Below, piece after piece: positions 1-9,236 of a stretch of DNA of 19,464 nt. This DNA is from Pseudomonadota bacterium (GTDB taxonomy: Bacteria; Pseudomonadota; Gammaproteobacteria; Burkholderiales; Sulfuriferulaceae). The notes under the pieces are model-generated. The model did not search any database. It was not told the DNA's origin and worked only from the letters and a program-made list of their open reading frames with translations. How positions within the stretch are numbered: position 1 is the first letter of the stretch; each line of letters starts with the position of its first letter. Where the stretch lies: NCBI GenBank assembly GCA_021794855.1, contig JAJYPZ010000001.1:1-19464 (forward strand). The letters run 5' to 3'. The position numbers were made by a program, and so were the translations under genes.

Positions 1-1
1 G

Positions 2-460
2 AGCAGCACCAAGTACGACGCCGTTTTTTTCCCCGGCGGATACGTCCCCATGCCCGATCTCGCCAGTTCGGAAGCGGCCGGCAATCTGGTCAAACGCACC
101 TTGTCTAATCGCGGCTTGATCGGGGCTGTGTGTCATGGCGCAGCAGGCTTGATTCCGGCGCAGCATGAAGGGCGCTGGCTTTTTTTCGACTATCGCCTGA
201 CATGCTGCAATCCCGCCGAAGCAGCGCTTGCAGAATCGAAACCGGCAAAGTATCTTTCCTATCCACTCGCCGAAAATCTGGCGAAGCTGGGCGGAAAGTT
301 AAGTTTTGACACCCCCGGCACTGAACACATCGTTATCGACCGGCAACTTTATACCGGCCAGAATTGGGCTTCTGTAGAAAAACTCGCTTATGCTATGGCG
401 AGACAGCTCAAAAAAAAGACAGCGCTGGATAAAAATGCCTGCAATACGCCCTGCGACTGA
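2..460 (+). CDS. DJ-1/PfpI-family protein, 3' part (5' end outside window)
   Basis: The reading frame is open from the left edge, so the gene is cut there; the internal ATG at 50 is not the true start. Visible residues include YDAVFFPGG at the edge and the nucleophile elbow GAVCHG, whose Cys codon is at 131-133. The C-terminal part reads FDTPGTEHIVIDRQLYTGQNWAS, cut here into a pattern (TEHIVID, LYTGQN) typical of the Hsp31-like branch of the DJ-1/PfpI superfamily. Known members act as glyoxalase III, deglycase-like or chaperone proteins in the cytoplasm; which applies here cannot be told. About 150 residues are seen, against roughly 220-230 for the family. A weak hairpin follows the stop, and the next gene seems to have its own promoter. 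Confidence 0.85.
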   Translation, partial: SSTKYDAVFFPGGYVPMPDLASSEAAGNLVKRTLSNRGLIGAVCHGAAGLIPAQHEGRWLFFDYRLTCCNPAEAALAESKPAKYLSYPLAENLAKLGGKLSFDTPGTEHIVIDRQLYTGQNWASVEKLAYAMARQLKKKTALDKNACNTPCD

Positions 461-493
461 AATTGTTGATCGAACAAAATTAATGCATATTTC

Positions 494-524
494 ATTCCCG
501 TCAGCATTGACGGAATTGTTATTT
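494..524 (+). terminator. weak hairpin after the DJ-1-family gene
   Basis: ATTCCCGTCA (494-503) pairs with TGACGGAAT (508-516) around a GCAT loop, with one bulged C. The sequence after it is T-rich but interrupted (TGTTATTTAT), so termination would be modest. The position between two co-directed genes fits a terminator. Confidence 0.35.
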
Positions 525-538
525 ATCCTTCGGGTTAC

Positions 539-547
539 TGGTAGAAT
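539..547 (+). promoter_or_regulatory. extended -10 promoter for the FAD/Fe-S oxidoreductase
   Basis: TGGTAGAAT matches the extended -10 pattern TGnTATAAT with one mismatch in the hexamer. It lies 26 nt before the ATG at 574, giving a leader of about 20 nt. No good -35 stands at the usual distance (a TTGTTA at 516-521 is 20 nt away), which extended -10 promoters can tolerate. Inferred by pattern only. Confidence 0.45.
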
Positions 548-573
548 AGAATTTTGCAATACTGTCGGTATCC

Positions 574-3500
574 ATGAATAACCCCCGCCTTCGCGAAATT
601 CCGTACAATTACACTTCGTTTTCCGACCGTGAAATCGTCATTCGACTGCTTGGAAATGAAGCATGGTCCGTACTCAACGAGCTACGCGACGAACGCCGTA
701 CCGGTCGCTCTGCGCGCATGTTGTTCGAAGTGCTGGGCGATATCTGGGTGGTTTCGCGTAACCCTTATCTGCAAGACGATCTTCTGGCTAACCCCCAACG
801 TCTTGCTGCGCTCGTTGCCGCGCTCAATCATCGCATAAACGAAATCGAAACGCGCCGCCAGGATAATTCGCTGGTAGCGTTAGTCCTAGGTTCCGCCCGA
901 CAGGCAATCCTCGATTTCGAAGCAGAATTCAGGCATACCGCCCGGATGCGCCGTGAAATCGTCAAAAAACTGTCGCCCCATACCCGGCGCGACAATATCC
1001 AGTTCGATGGACTGGCGCGCGTATCGCACGTGACCGATGCGACCGACTGGCGGGTCGAATATCCGTTCGTCGTACTCAATCCCGACACCGAAGCCGAAAT
1101 CGCCTACCTGGTTAAAGGCTGCATAGAGCTGGGACTTACTATCATTCCGCGCGGCGGCGGTACGGGTTACACCGGCGGAGCCATTCCTCTGGACAAATTC
1201 TCCGCTGTCATCAACACCGAAAAACTGGATGCGCTGTCCGGCATAGAAATCATGCGCCTGGCGCAAACCGACAGCGATTATGCGACCATTTATTGCGGCG
1301 CAGGCGTAGTTACGCAGCGCGTCATGGAAGCAGCGGATCGTGCCGGACTGGTATTCGCGGTCGATCCTACTTCCGCCGACGCCTCCTGCATAGGCGGCAA
1401 TGTAGCGATGAATGCCGGCGGCAAAAAAGCCGTGCTATGGGGAACGGCGCTGGACAATCTGGTTTCATGGCGGATGGTGACCCCCGATGCGGAATGGATG
1501 GAAGTAACTCGCATCGGTCATAATCTCGGCAAAATCCACGATGCCGAAACAGCTCATTTCGAAATTCGCCGCTACGCGATCGACGGCACCACTCCGATCG
1601 GTGAAGCAGAGACGCTGTCCATACCGGGCCAGCATTTCCGCAAGGTCGGCCTGGGCAAAGACGTCACCGACAAATTTTTGGCAGGACTGCCGGGTATCCA
1701 GAAAGAAGGTTGCGACGGCATTATCACATCGGCACGCTTTATCTTGCATAAAATGCCGCCTTACATCCGCACCGTATGCCTGGAGTTTTTCGGTCAGGTC
1801 CGCGATGCGGTGCCGGCCATCGTCGAAATCAAGGACTATCTCGATGCTCACGCCGACGCAAGACTGGCCGGACTGGAACACCTCGATTCCCGCTACATCA
1901 AGGCGGTAGGCTACGCGACCAAAGCCAATCGCCATCATCGGCCCAATATGATATTGCTGGCCGATATAGTCGCCGATAACGAATCGTCCTGCGGCGAAGC
2001 GGCCGCTCACATCGTTCGTATCGCCAATGCCCGCGGCGGCGAGGGATTTATAGCAGTTAGCGCCGAGGCGCGCAAAAAATTCTGGCTGGATCGCGCCCGC
2101 ACCGCCGCCATCGCCGCGCACACCAATGCATTCAAGATCAACGAAGATGTGGTGATCCCCTTGCCGCGTCTGGCGGATTATTCGGACGGGATAGAACGCA
2201 TCAATATCGAACTGTCGATCCAGAACAAGCTGGCGCTGCTCGATGCCTTATCCGGTTTTTTTCAGGGCGATCTGCCTCTGTATAACGATGACGACACCAT
2301 AGCCGATCCCGACATGACGGCTATTCGTCAGGAGCGCACGCGGGAACTCCTTCAGACATGCCGTCGTCGCTGGGAGTGGCTGCTCACTCATCTGGACGAT
2401 TCTCCCGCCTCGGCAGAACTGGGCATGAGCACGACCGAGCTGGTCGCGGCTAATTCTCATGCCAGCGTATTCCATGCGCTGCAGGATCATACTGTACACG
2501 TTTCCTGGAAACGCGAAGTTCGCCGCGAAATTCAGCAAATATTCAGCGGTCGCGAATATCAGCCCATTCTCGACAAATGCGACGAAATTCATCTCGAAGT
2601 TCGCAAGAGTCGCGTTTTCATCGCCTTGCATATGCACGCCGGAGACGGAAACATACATACCAATATTCCCGTTAATTCCGATAACTACGTCATGCTCCAG
2701 ACGGCTAACGCTGCAGTAGCCCGAATTATGCGGTTGGCACGCGATCTGGGAGGAGTAATTTCCGGAGAGCACGGCATAGGCTTGACTAAAATGGAATATC
2801 TGGAAGAAGCAGCGATCGCCAGTTTTGTCCGCTACAAAACCAAAGTCGACCCCGAAGGCCGTTTCAACAAAGGCAAATTAATGCCCGGCGCCGATTTGCG
2901 CAACGCCTATACGCCGAGTTTTTCTTTGCTTGAAACCGAATCGCTGATCATGGAAAAATCCGAAATCGGCGAAATTGCCGATTCGATAAAGGACTGCCTG
3001 CGTTGCGGCAAATGCAAGCCGGTCTGCAGCACGCATGTGCCGCGCGCCAATCTGCTCTACTCGCCGCGCAACAAGATACTTGCCACCTCATTGCTTATCG
3101 AGGCGTTCCTGTACGAAGAACAAACCCGCCGCGGCATTTCCATCCAGCATTTCGACGAATTCAGCGATGTTGCCGACCATTGCACGGTATGCCATAAATG
3201 TTTGAACCCGTGTCCGGTCGATATCGATTTCGGCGACGTATCGATAGCGATGCGTAATTTTTTGCGCAAACAGGACAAAAAGAAATTTAACCCAGGGACG
3301 GCTGCGAGCATGTTTTTCCTGAATGCTACCGATCCGACCACGATCAAGCTGACTCGCAAACTGATGATAGAATGGGGCTATAAGGCTCAGCGCCTAGCTT
3401 ATAAGGGCGCCAGAAAACTTGGTCTGCTCAGGCCACAAGTCAAGCATCCTCCTGCCACGACCGGCATTGCGCCAATCAAGGCCCAGATCATCCATTTTAT

Positions 3501-4404
3501 CAATAAACCGATGCCCGGAGGATTGCCGAAAAAAACCAGCCGCGCCTTGCTGGGACTTGAAGACTCCGCGATCGTACCCATCATCCGGAATCCTTCCAAA
3601 CTGACCGAAGAGTCCGATGCAGTATTTTATTTCCCGGGCTGCGGTTCGGAACGCCTGTTTTCGCAGGTCGGCCTGGCTACTCAAGCCATGCTGTTCGATC
3701 TCGGCACGCAAACGGTACTGCCTCCGGGCTATCTTTGCTGCGGATATCCCCAAACATCCGCCGGACAGGCCGACAAAGGCGAGGCGATTACAACCGAAAA
3801 TCGGGTGTTATTTCATCGCATCGCCAACACCCTGAATTATCTCGATATTAAAACCGTTATCGTTTCATGCGGCACTTGCATGGACCAGTTGCTCAAATAT
3901 CAGTTCGAAAAAATATTTCCCGGCTGCCGGCTACTTGATATCCATGAATATCTGATGGAAAAGGGATTGAAACTCGACGGCATTTCCGGAACGCGTTATA
4001 TGTATCACGACCCGTGCCATACTCCGATGAAAACTTATCAACCGCTGAAAGTCGTCAATCAGTTGATGGGCGAACCGGTAGCGTTATCCAATCGCTGTTG
4101 CGGCGAATCGGGTACGCTTGCCATTTCCAGACCGGACATTTCGACCCAGGTACGCTTTCGCAAAGAAGAAGAAATCCGTAAGGATGTAGCAAATATCAGG
4201 GATAATGCCGGCGCTTCGATGCCGGTCAAGATTTTGACTTCTTGCCCTTCATGCCTGCAGGGTCTGGGACGTTATGACGACGATGCGGGCACCAGCGCCG
4301 ACTATATCGTCGTTGAAATGGCGAAAGCGATATTGGGCGAAAACTGGATGGAGGATTACATCACCCTCGCCAATCGGGGCGGTATAGAACGCGTTTTATT
4401 ATAA
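574..4404 (+). CDS. DUF3683-type fused FAD-linked oxidase / Fe-S oxidoreductase (GlcD-GlcF-like)
   Basis: A 1276-residue single-chain flavin and iron-sulfur oxidoreductase. The N-terminus (about 5-120, [20 protein letters not shown]) matches the DUF3683 domain. A PCMH/GlcD-type FAD-binding domain follows with [11 protein letters not shown] at 192-202, then an FAD-oxidase C-terminal domain with HMHAGDGN (686-693) and GEHGIG (731-736). Two 4Fe-4S motifs are seen at C808/811/814/818 and C870/873/876/880. Two CCG (GlcF/HdrB-like) domains carry FPGC (1020-1023), CCG (1055-1057), SCGTC, HDPCH (1148), RCCGESG (1175) and TSCPSC (1224-1227). The layout suggests oxidation of a 2-hydroxy acid such as D-lactate or glycolate, with electrons passed through Fe-S centres to a quinone or another carrier; the substrate is unknown. 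No signal peptide or membrane segment is seen. The ribosome binding site is weak. The gene stands alone, convergent with aroK 45 nt away. Confidence 0.88.
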   Translation: MNNPRLREIPYNYTSFSDREIVIRLLGNEAWSVLNELRDERRTGRSARMLFEVLGDIWVVSRNPYLQDDLLANPQRLAALVAALNHRINEIETRRQDNSLVALVLGSARQAILDFEAEFRHTARMRREIVKKLSPHTRRDNIQFDGLARVSHVTDATDWRVEYPFVVLNPDTEAEIAYLVKGCIELGLTIIPRGGGTGYTGGAIPLDKFSAVINTEKLDALSGIEIMRLAQTDSDYATIYCGAGVVTQRVMEAADRAGLVFAVDPTSADASCIGGNVAMNAGGKKAVLWGTALDNLVSWRMVTPDAEWMEVTRIGHNLGKIHDAETAHFEIRRYAIDGTTPIGEAETLSIPGQHFRKVGLGKDVTDKFLAGLPGIQKEGCDGIITSARFILHKMPPYIRTVCLEFFGQVRDAVPAIVEIKDYLDAHADARLAGLEHLDSRYIKAVGYATKANRHHRPNMILLADIVADNESSCGEAAAHIVRIANARGGEGFIAVSAEARKKFWLDRARTAAIAAHTNAFKINEDVVIPLPRLADYSDGIERINIELSIQNKLALLDALSGFFQGDLPLYNDDDTIADPDMTAIRQERTRELLQTCRRRWEWLLTHLDDSPASAELGMSTTELVAANSHASVFHALQDHTVHVSWKREVRREIQQIFSGREYQPILDKCDEIHLEVRKSRVFIALHMHAGDGNIHTNIPVNSDNYVMLQTANAAVARIMRLARDLGGVISGEHGIGLTKMEYLEEAAIASFVRYKTKVDPEGRFNKGKLMPGADLRNAYTPSFSLLETESLIMEKSEIGEIADSIKDCLRCGKCKPVCSTHVPRANLLYSPRNKILATSLLIEAFLYEEQTRRGISIQHFDEFSDVADHCTVCHKCLNPCPVDIDFGDVSIAMRNFLRKQDKKKFNPGTAASMFFLNATDPTTIKLTRKLMIEWGYKAQRLAYKGARKLGLLRPQVKHPPATTGIAPIKAQIIHFINKPMPGGLPKKTSRALLGLEDSAIVPIIRNPSKLTEESDAVFYFPGCGSERLFSQVGLATQAMLFDLGTQTVLPPGYLCCGYPQTSAGQADKGEAITTENRVLFHRIANTLNYLDIKTVIVSCGTCMDQLLKYQFEKIFPGCRLLDIHEYLMEKGLKLDGISGTRYMYHDPCHTPMKTYQPLKVVNQLMGEPVALSNRCCGESGTLAISRPDISTQVRFRKEEEIRKDVANIRDNAGASMPVKILTSCPSCLQGLGRYDDDAGTSADYIVVEMAKAILGENWMEDYITLANRGGIERVLL

Positions 4405-4449
4405 GCGACTGCTCTTGATGCGGGCTTGAGCGGCGCGCGTACTTGCCGT

Positions 4450-4986
4450 TCAACCGCCATGTCCGGTTTTTGCCATGATACCTTGCACAAGATGGCTAAC
4501 CAGTGCATGTACGTTCTGGCGCCCGGTATCGACGACTATGTCTGCGATTTCACGATAAAGCGGATCGCGCTGCGTATATAAATCCCGCAGACGGGCTTTT
4601 GGATCCTGCGTTTGCAACAACGGACGATTGCGGTCGTGACGCGTACGCTGCCATAACTCGTCGATCGTACCGCGCAAATAGATGACGATACCGCGCGACT
4701 TCAATTGGTCGCGATTGACCGGACTTAATACTGCGCCACCGCCTGTTGCCAGAACGATCCCTTCTTGCTGGGTCAGTTGCAGCAGCATCTGCTCTTCGCG
4801 TTTGCGAAAACCGCTCTCGCCTTCTACTTCGAAAATCATGGGGATCGTAACTCCGGTACGGCGAACGATTTCATGATCGGAATCGTAAAAAGGTCGGCGC
4901 AACTGCCTGGACAAAAGCTTGCCGACCGTTGTTTTCCCCGACCCCATCAAGCCGACCAGAAAAATATTATTAAAACGATCTTCCAT
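4450..4986 (-). CDS. aroK: shikimate kinase
   Basis: Phosphorylates the 3-hydroxyl of shikimate with ATP in the cytoplasmic chorismate pathway. At 178 residues it has normal length. Walker A GLMGSGKT is at 12-19, the shikimate-binding DSD at 35-37, the [10 protein letters not shown] region with R61 around 55-64, the TGGGAV loop at 81-86 and the lid motif RNRPLL at 119-124. The ATG at 4986 is preceded by AGGGTGG about 7 nt upstream. It lies on the same strand as and downstream of pilQ, the usual pilMNOPQ-aroK order, but a strong terminator lies between them, so aroK probably uses a promoter within 4987-5200. The usual following gene aroB is not here: the next gene is convergent. Confidence 0.96.
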   Translation of the reverse strand: MEDRFNNIFLVGLMGSGKTTVGKLLSRQLRRPFYDSDHEIVRRTGVTIPMIFEVEGESGFRKREEQMLLQLTQQEGIVLATGGGAVLSPVNRDQLKSRGIVIYLRGTIDELWQRTRHDRNRPLLQTQDPKARLRDLYTQRDPLYREIADIVVDTGRQNVHALVSHLVQGIMAKTGHGG

Positions 4987-5138
4987 TTAACGCCACCCTG
5001 ACAAGGCCGCAGCTTGCCGTTCCAGCAACCGGTAACAAAATAATTGCAGTAAACGCATAGAAATAAAATACAGGCAATGTAATTACCTGGAAATTCAATC
5101 GACCAAACAGGGCAGCCGGGAAAAAATAATTATTAACA

Positions 5139-5150
5139 GGTTACATAACC
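5139..5150. repeat. short inverted repeat upstream of aroK
   Basis: GGTTACATAACC has perfect 5-bp arms around CA. It lies in the 257-nt interval between aroK and pilQ, on the upstream side of aroK, where an operator could sit. A second imperfect palindrome, AGGCAATGTAATTACCT, is nearby at 5072-5088. The function is unknown and short palindromes like these can occur by chance. The rest of the interval is A/T-rich with no gene and no convincing promoter that I could settle on. Confidence 0.25.
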
Positions 5151-5201
5151 AGCAGAGGTATTTTCCGCTCCGCGAATTATATCCCTATGCACGCGTATCA
5201 C

Positions 5202-5232
5202 AAAAAAAGGCGGAATTATCCGCCTTTTTTTT
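5202..5232. terminator. strong bidirectional intrinsic terminator after pilQ
   Basis: GGCGGA (5209-5214) and TCCGCC (5219-5224) pair around an ATTA loop, flanked by seven A on the left and eight T on the right. Read on the minus strand it ends the pilMNOPQ transcript just after the pilQ stop at 5244. It works equally well on the + strand. It should insulate aroK from pilus transcription. Confidence 0.9.
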
Positions 5233-5243
5233 GCCGCTTGAGG

Positions 5244-7505
5244 CTATTTGATCGTCATATCCTCTTTTACGATACGTGGAGTTATAAACACCAGCAATTC
5301 GGTTTTATTATTAGTAGTGGTATTGTCCTTGAATAAATTTCCGACCCACGGCAAATCGCCGAAGAAAGGAACTTTATCTATGGTGACTTGCTTGTTCTGG
5401 TAATAAATACCGCCGAGCACAACCGTTTCACCATTTTTGACCCTGACTTCCGTTTTCACCCTTTTAGTATCGATAGGATACGCCAGCACTCCTCCACTGC
5501 TAAACGGTACGCCCGGCGCATCGTCCTGTACTTCTATGGTGAGTATTACCGAGTCGTTATTCAGAATCTGCGGATTGACCAGCAAGCACAGGAAAGCATC
5601 GACAAACGTAACCGTAGGAGGCGAAGTCGCCGTGCCGGGCGTCACGTCGGGAATTTGCGTACCCTGTAAAATTACCGCCGGTCTCTGATTGGCCGTTATC
5701 ACTCGCGGACTGGAGATGATTTTACCTTTCCCGTCCGTTTCCATGGCCGATAATTCCAGATTCAACAACGCACCGCTGCCGAGATTATACAAAGACAGGC
5801 CTAAAGTAGCCGCATTGGTTGCCGCAGAAGGCAGATTAACGTTGGTCGGATTGGCATTTCTCGGAGTCGTCGTGCCGCCGCTAAAGGCAGGCAGCGCATT
5901 GATCCCTGCAGTATTCGACGCGCCCGGCGCGGTACCTGATACGCCGCCCAAAGTACCGCCATTATTGGTAGTAAACGGTGATGAAGCACCGAATTTAACC
6001 CCCAGATCCTTGCTGAACGAGTCGTTGGCAACAACCACTCGCGCTTCTATCATTACCTGACGCGCAGGAGTATCGATCAGCTTGAGCAATGCCGCCACCT
6101 GATCCTGTTTGCTCGGAATGTCGTCCACGATCAGCGTATTGGTCTGTAGCTCGGACGTTGCACTGCCGCGAGCCGACAATATGCGATTGGGATTATTCGC
6201 CGTAGAAGTAGGAGCCGCAGCAGCTGCAGCAGCCGTTTGCGCCTTGATGCCCTGAGCTTGCGCGTCGCAGGTCACGTCGGAACCCGTATCTCCAGGCAAT
6301 AGCGGCAACCCTAGCAAAGATCGCGCCGCCTGGTCGGCTTTTTTATAGTTCAGCTGATACTGACGCACCACCAGCGGCTCCAAAGATTCTATGCTCTGGC
6401 GTGACTCCATCTCAGCCTTTTCTTTCGCCAGCAGCTCGTCTTTGGGCGCAACCCAGATGACGTTTCCGCTTTCGCGTTTATCCAGGCCTTTAGCTTGCAA
6501 AATGATGTCGAAGGCTTGATCCCAGGGAACGTCTTTGAGCAGCAGGGTCAGATTCCCGGTCACGGTATCGCTGGTAATGATATTTTTACCGGTGAAATCG
6601 GCAATTACCTGAAGCACGGAGCGAACATCGGTATTCTGAAAATTGAGCGACAGTTTTTCGCCGGTGTATTGAGGTTTCGCACCATTGGCCAAGCTGGCCT
6701 GATCCGTTTTTGGTCTGACTTCAATGATAAATTGATTGTCGGTCTGATACGCCGAATAATCGTATTCGCCGGTGGGCTGTATCGTCATACTGACGTTATC
6801 ACCCTGCGCCTGAGTTTCGACAAACTTGACCGGGGTTCCGAAATCGGTCACATCCAGTCGCCGTTGTAGACGATTTGCCACATCGGTATTAATAAAATTG
6901 ACCAGCAAATTTTCGCCCTGTTTACGTATATCTATTCCGGTCGTGCTGTCGGACAAAGTGGCGATTACACGCGCCGCTCCGTCAGAACCGCGGCGAAAAT
7001 CGATATCCTTGATGGCATGCTTGCCGGCGCCGGCGGCGGGTACGGCGAAATGAGTGGTTTCGTTACTGGTTTCTGCGGTATCAGACGCTTTAAGCGTAAT
7101 AAACAAATCGTTACCCTGAATGCGGGTTTCGTATTGGGCGGGTTTGATCAGATTCAGAACCAGACGGGTACGATCGCCAGCCTGTACCACATTGATACTG
7201 CGCAACGCTCCCTGATTAACCAGAACGGTATTTTTTCCAAGTCCGTTCGACGTGTTTGCCAGATCCATAGCAATACGGGGCGGCTCATTGACGGTGAAGC
7301 TGACCGGGCTGTTTTGCAGGCCCTGCTTCATGGCGACCTTGATTAAAAGCTTGCCGTTTTCCAGCGTTGAAAATTCGACGCCATTTACCGAGTTGAGCAC
7401 AGGTCCGACATCAGCGTGAACTTGCTGAACAGTGATGGCCATTAACCACAATATACCGAAAAACGTCAGCAGTGTTCGACTCATTTGGGCGATATCCGTT
7501 TTCAT
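5244..7505 (-). CDS. pilQ: type IV pilus secretin PilQ
   Basis: The outer-membrane secretin through which the type IV pilus leaves the cell; 753 residues. An N-terminal signal peptide ends near VHA (residues 29-31). Two AMIN domains, which bind peptidoglycan, cover about 35-140 and 160-265. An N0/STN domain (about 282-355) contains LSLNFQNTDVRSVLQVIADF. An N1 domain (about 375-480) is interrupted by an Ala/Thr-rich insertion at 403-455. The secretin core runs 485-745, with QVMIEARVVVAND, SSPRVITANQRPAV, VPFFGDLPWVGNLF and LLVFITPRI. Two cysteines, C413 and C640, are unusual for the family and might pair. The ATG at 7505 has AGGAG 9 nt upstream and starts 14 nt after pilP. It is the last gene of pilMNOPQ. 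Confidence 0.97.
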   Translation of the reverse strand: MKTDIAQMSRTLLTFFGILWLMAITVQQVHADVGPVLNSVNGVEFSTLENGKLLIKVAMKQGLQNSPVSFTVNEPPRIAMDLANTSNGLGKNTVLVNQGALRSINVVQAGDRTRLVLNLIKPAQYETRIQGNDLFITLKASDTAETSNETTHFAVPAAGAGKHAIKDIDFRRGSDGAARVIATLSDSTTGIDIRKQGENLLVNFINTDVANRLQRRLDVTDFGTPVKFVETQAQGDNVSMTIQPTGEYDYSAYQTDNQFIIEVRPKTDQASLANGAKPQYTGEKLSLNFQNTDVRSVLQVIADFTGKNIITSDTVTGNLTLLLKDVPWDQAFDIILQAKGLDKRESGNVIWVAPKDELLAKEKAEMESRQSIESLEPLVVRQYQLNYKKADQAARSLLGLPLLPGDTGSDVTCDAQAQGIKAQTAAAAAAAPTSTANNPNRILSARGSATSELQTNTLIVDDIPSKQDQVAALLKLIDTPARQVMIEARVVVANDSFSKDLGVKFGASSPFTTNNGGTLGGVSGTAPGASNTAGINALPAFSGGTTTPRNANPTNVNLPSAATNAATLGLSLYNLGSGALLNLELSAMETDGKGKIISSPRVITANQRPAVILQGTQIPDVTPGTATSPPTVTFVDAFLCLLVNPQILNNDSVILTIEVQDDAPGVPFSSGGVLAYPIDTKRVKTEVRVKNGETVVLGGIYYQNKQVTIDKVPFFGDLPWVGNLFKDNTTTNNKTELLVFITPRIVKEDMTIK

Positions 7506-7519
7506 TGTTTAACTACTCC

Positions 7520-8026
7520 TTATTGTTCTTGCAGAGTAAGCGCACCATCGCGCTCCGCCCAGTCGCCGGCGCTATCTTGCACGGTTTCTTTTAATTTGAC
7601 TTCCGTATCGGTAATGGCTACGACCCTGCCGAAGTTCTGGCCTAAATAATTACCGACTGTTACCGTATAAATAATATGCCCCGGGGTTTGAATCACGGCA
7701 TAAATCTTGTTTTTCTTCTTTAACACCCCGACCATCTTGAGACTTTCCAGCGCAAATGATTCCAGCAGTTCCCGCGGACGATTCAAATCCGGTTGCAAAC
7801 CATTGCCTTCGCCCATTTTCAGAGTTAATTTTCTGGGTTTGAAAGGATCGGGCAAATCAAAGGCATTATAAGTAAAGGCTTCGTAAGGCTTCATTTCCGG
7901 GAGCGGCTCGACTTTACCGCGCGAATTATTGCCGGCGTTTTTTACAAATTCCTTCAGATCGTCGTGACCGGCTCCGGAACATGCCGACACGCTCAATATC
8001 GCGAGGGCTACGATAAAGTACTTCAT
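7520..8026 (-). CDS. pilP: type IV pilus assembly lipoprotein PilP
   Basis: An inner-membrane lipoprotein that links the PilN/PilO complex to the PilQ secretin. At 168 residues it has normal family length. The N-terminus is a lipoprotein signal ending in SVSAC, so C16 should be lipidated. The conserved stretch LPEMKPYEAFTYNAFDLPDP introduces the segment that contacts PilQ, followed by the small beta-domain (about 85-165, KMVGVLKKKNKIYAVIQTPG). Its ATG overlaps the pilO stop as ATGA, implying translational coupling, and AAGGGG stands about 9 nt upstream. Confidence 0.95.
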   Translation of the reverse strand: MKYFIVALAILSVSACSGAGHDDLKEFVKNAGNNSRGKVEPLPEMKPYEAFTYNAFDLPDPFKPRKLTLKMGEGNGLQPDLNRPRELLESFALESLKMVGVLKKKNKIYAVIQTPGHIIYTVTVGNYLGQNFGRVVAITDTEVKLKETVQDSAGDWAERDGALTLQEQ

Positions 8027-8652
8027 TTTTTACCATTCCCCTTTTTGTTGTTATTTTTATTTTGAGCCGCGATTTCGTCCTCATCCAGATAGCGATAGGT
8101 ATTGATAACGGCATTCATGTACAGACCGCTGTCTTTATCGACGCCGATACTTATATCGTGCAACGTGGCGATACGCGAAAGTTGCGCGATGTCGCTCGCA
8201 AATGCGCCGAAATCGTGATACGAACCGGTAACGCGTATACTGATCGGCAATTCGGCATAAAAGTCCTTGTCCGTTTCTGCGCCGGGTTTGAATAATTCAA
8301 ACTGCAAGCCTCGGCCCAGGCCGGCCTGATTGATATCGCTGAGCAGTGCATCCATCTGCGAACGATTCGGCAATTGCTTGAGCAAAGCGCCAAAAGAATG
8401 ATCGATGTCGACCAGTTGCTGTTTATAGATATCGAGGTTGACCGCCTGCCGTTTTTTCGTTATGAAACTCTCCCGCAACGTCAATTCTTCCTGTTGAGAA
8501 GCACCGAGCGTGGCTAACTGAGAGCTCCAGACAAACCAGTAGCCGGCAAACAAGACCAGCACGAAAGCGACAGCCATGACCGTCATTTTTACCGGCATCG
8601 GAGCATTCGCCAAATCTTTCAGGTCGATACTGCGCAAATCGTTCAAATCCAT
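8023..8652 (-). CDS. pilO: type IV pilus inner-membrane protein PilO
   Basis: Forms the inner-membrane alignment complex with PilN. It has 209 residues: a short cytoplasmic N-terminus, one membrane helix at about 25-44 (MAVAFVLVLFAGYWFVW), a coiled segment at about 48-95, and a periplasmic ferredoxin-like domain (about 105-190) with LLSDINQAGLGRGLQFELF and ITVTG-like IRVTGSYHDFGAFASDI. The C-terminal tail is rich in Lys and Asn. The start is 2 nt after the pilN stop; the stop overlaps pilP by 4 nt. Confidence 0.95.
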   Translation of the reverse strand: MDLNDLRSIDLKDLANAPMPVKMTVMAVAFVLVLFAGYWFVWSSQLATLGASQQEELTLRESFITKKRQAVNLDIYKQQLVDIDHSFGALLKQLPNRSQMDALLSDINQAGLGRGLQFELFKPGAETDKDFYAELPISIRVTGSYHDFGAFASDIAQLSRIATLHDISIGVDKDSGLYMNAVINTYRYLDEDEIAAQNKNNNKKGNGKK

Positions 8653-8654
8653 GA

Positions 8655-9236
8655 TTACCCCGTTTTTCCTGCATTGTCTTCATTTTTATTCTTGTCAGGT
8701 GCGACCAGCTGTACATCCAGGCTGAATTCGTTGGCGCGCAAGCCTTGCACTGTGGCGGATTTTATCTCGACCAGAGTTGCGCCCTGCAGCCAGGGCGATG
8801 CGTCAAGATTTCGCATCAGTGTCGATACTCTGGCGCTGGATTGCGCATAACCTTGCAAGTGTACCGTATCGCCATTCTGTACTATCGACTTCAAATACAC
8901 TCCTTCCGGTAGCCGGCGGACTAGCTGATCGAGCAAATGTACGTCCTGCGAACGGTTGGTCTGCAGCGTTTCCACTACTTGCTTGCGTGCCAGTAACGCT
9001 TGCGTCTGCTCTTTCAATTTCTTGATATCGGCAATATCTTTGTCCAGTTTAGCGATTTCCGTCTTAAGATACTCATTCCGCATCCGCTGGCTGTAAATAC
9101 GCGTTTCCAGGGTAATGTAACCCAGCACGATGATCGCAACAGCCAGCAAAGCCACCATCCCCAGTAGCAGGCTGAAATGGCGTAGCCGGGCGGCACGCCG
9201 CATCTCCCGATAAGGAAGCAGATTAATTCGTATCAT
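8655..9236 (-). CDS. pilN: type IV pilus inner-membrane protein PilN
   Basis: Partner of PilO; its cytoplasmic N-terminus docks into PilM. I place the start at the ATG at 9236, giving 193 residues that begin MIRINLLPYRE, the conserved PilM-binding motif. This ATG overlaps the pilM stop as ATGA, and GGAGG lies 11 nt upstream. A longer reading from 9269 would add 11 residues inside pilM and is unlikely. One membrane helix at about 22-42 (LLLGMVALLAVAIIVLGYI) is followed by a coiled coil (about 48-95) and a periplasmic domain. Confidence 0.95.
   Translation of the reverse strand: MIRINLLPYREMRRAARLRHFSLLLGMVALLAVAIIVLGYITLETRIYSQRMRNEYLKTEIAKLDKDIADIKKLKEQTQALLARKQVVETLQTNRSQDVHLLDQLVRRLPEGVYLKSIVQNGDTVHLQGYAQSSARVSTLMRNLDASPWLQGATLVEIKSATVQGLRANEFSLDVQLVAPDKNKNEDNAGKTG

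Noticed and set aside
1465..2121. A 218-codon open frame on the minus strand inside the FAD/Fe-S oxidoreductase gene
   Set aside because: It lies wholly antisense to a well-supported gene, shows no family features, and is explained by the codon bias of the + strand gene.
2248..2772. A 174-codon minus-strand frame inside the oxidoreductase gene
   Set aside because: Shadow of the conserved FAD-oxidase C-terminal region; no independent support.
4405..4449. A terminator between the convergent oxidoreductase and aroK genes
   Set aside because: The 45-nt gap is GC-rich but I find no stable stem followed by a T run on either strand.
6210..6240. GCA/GCT/GCC triplet run in pilQ as a variable repeat
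   Set aside because: The codons are mixed and the repeat is imperfect, so slippage is unlikely; it simply encodes the Ala run of the insertion.
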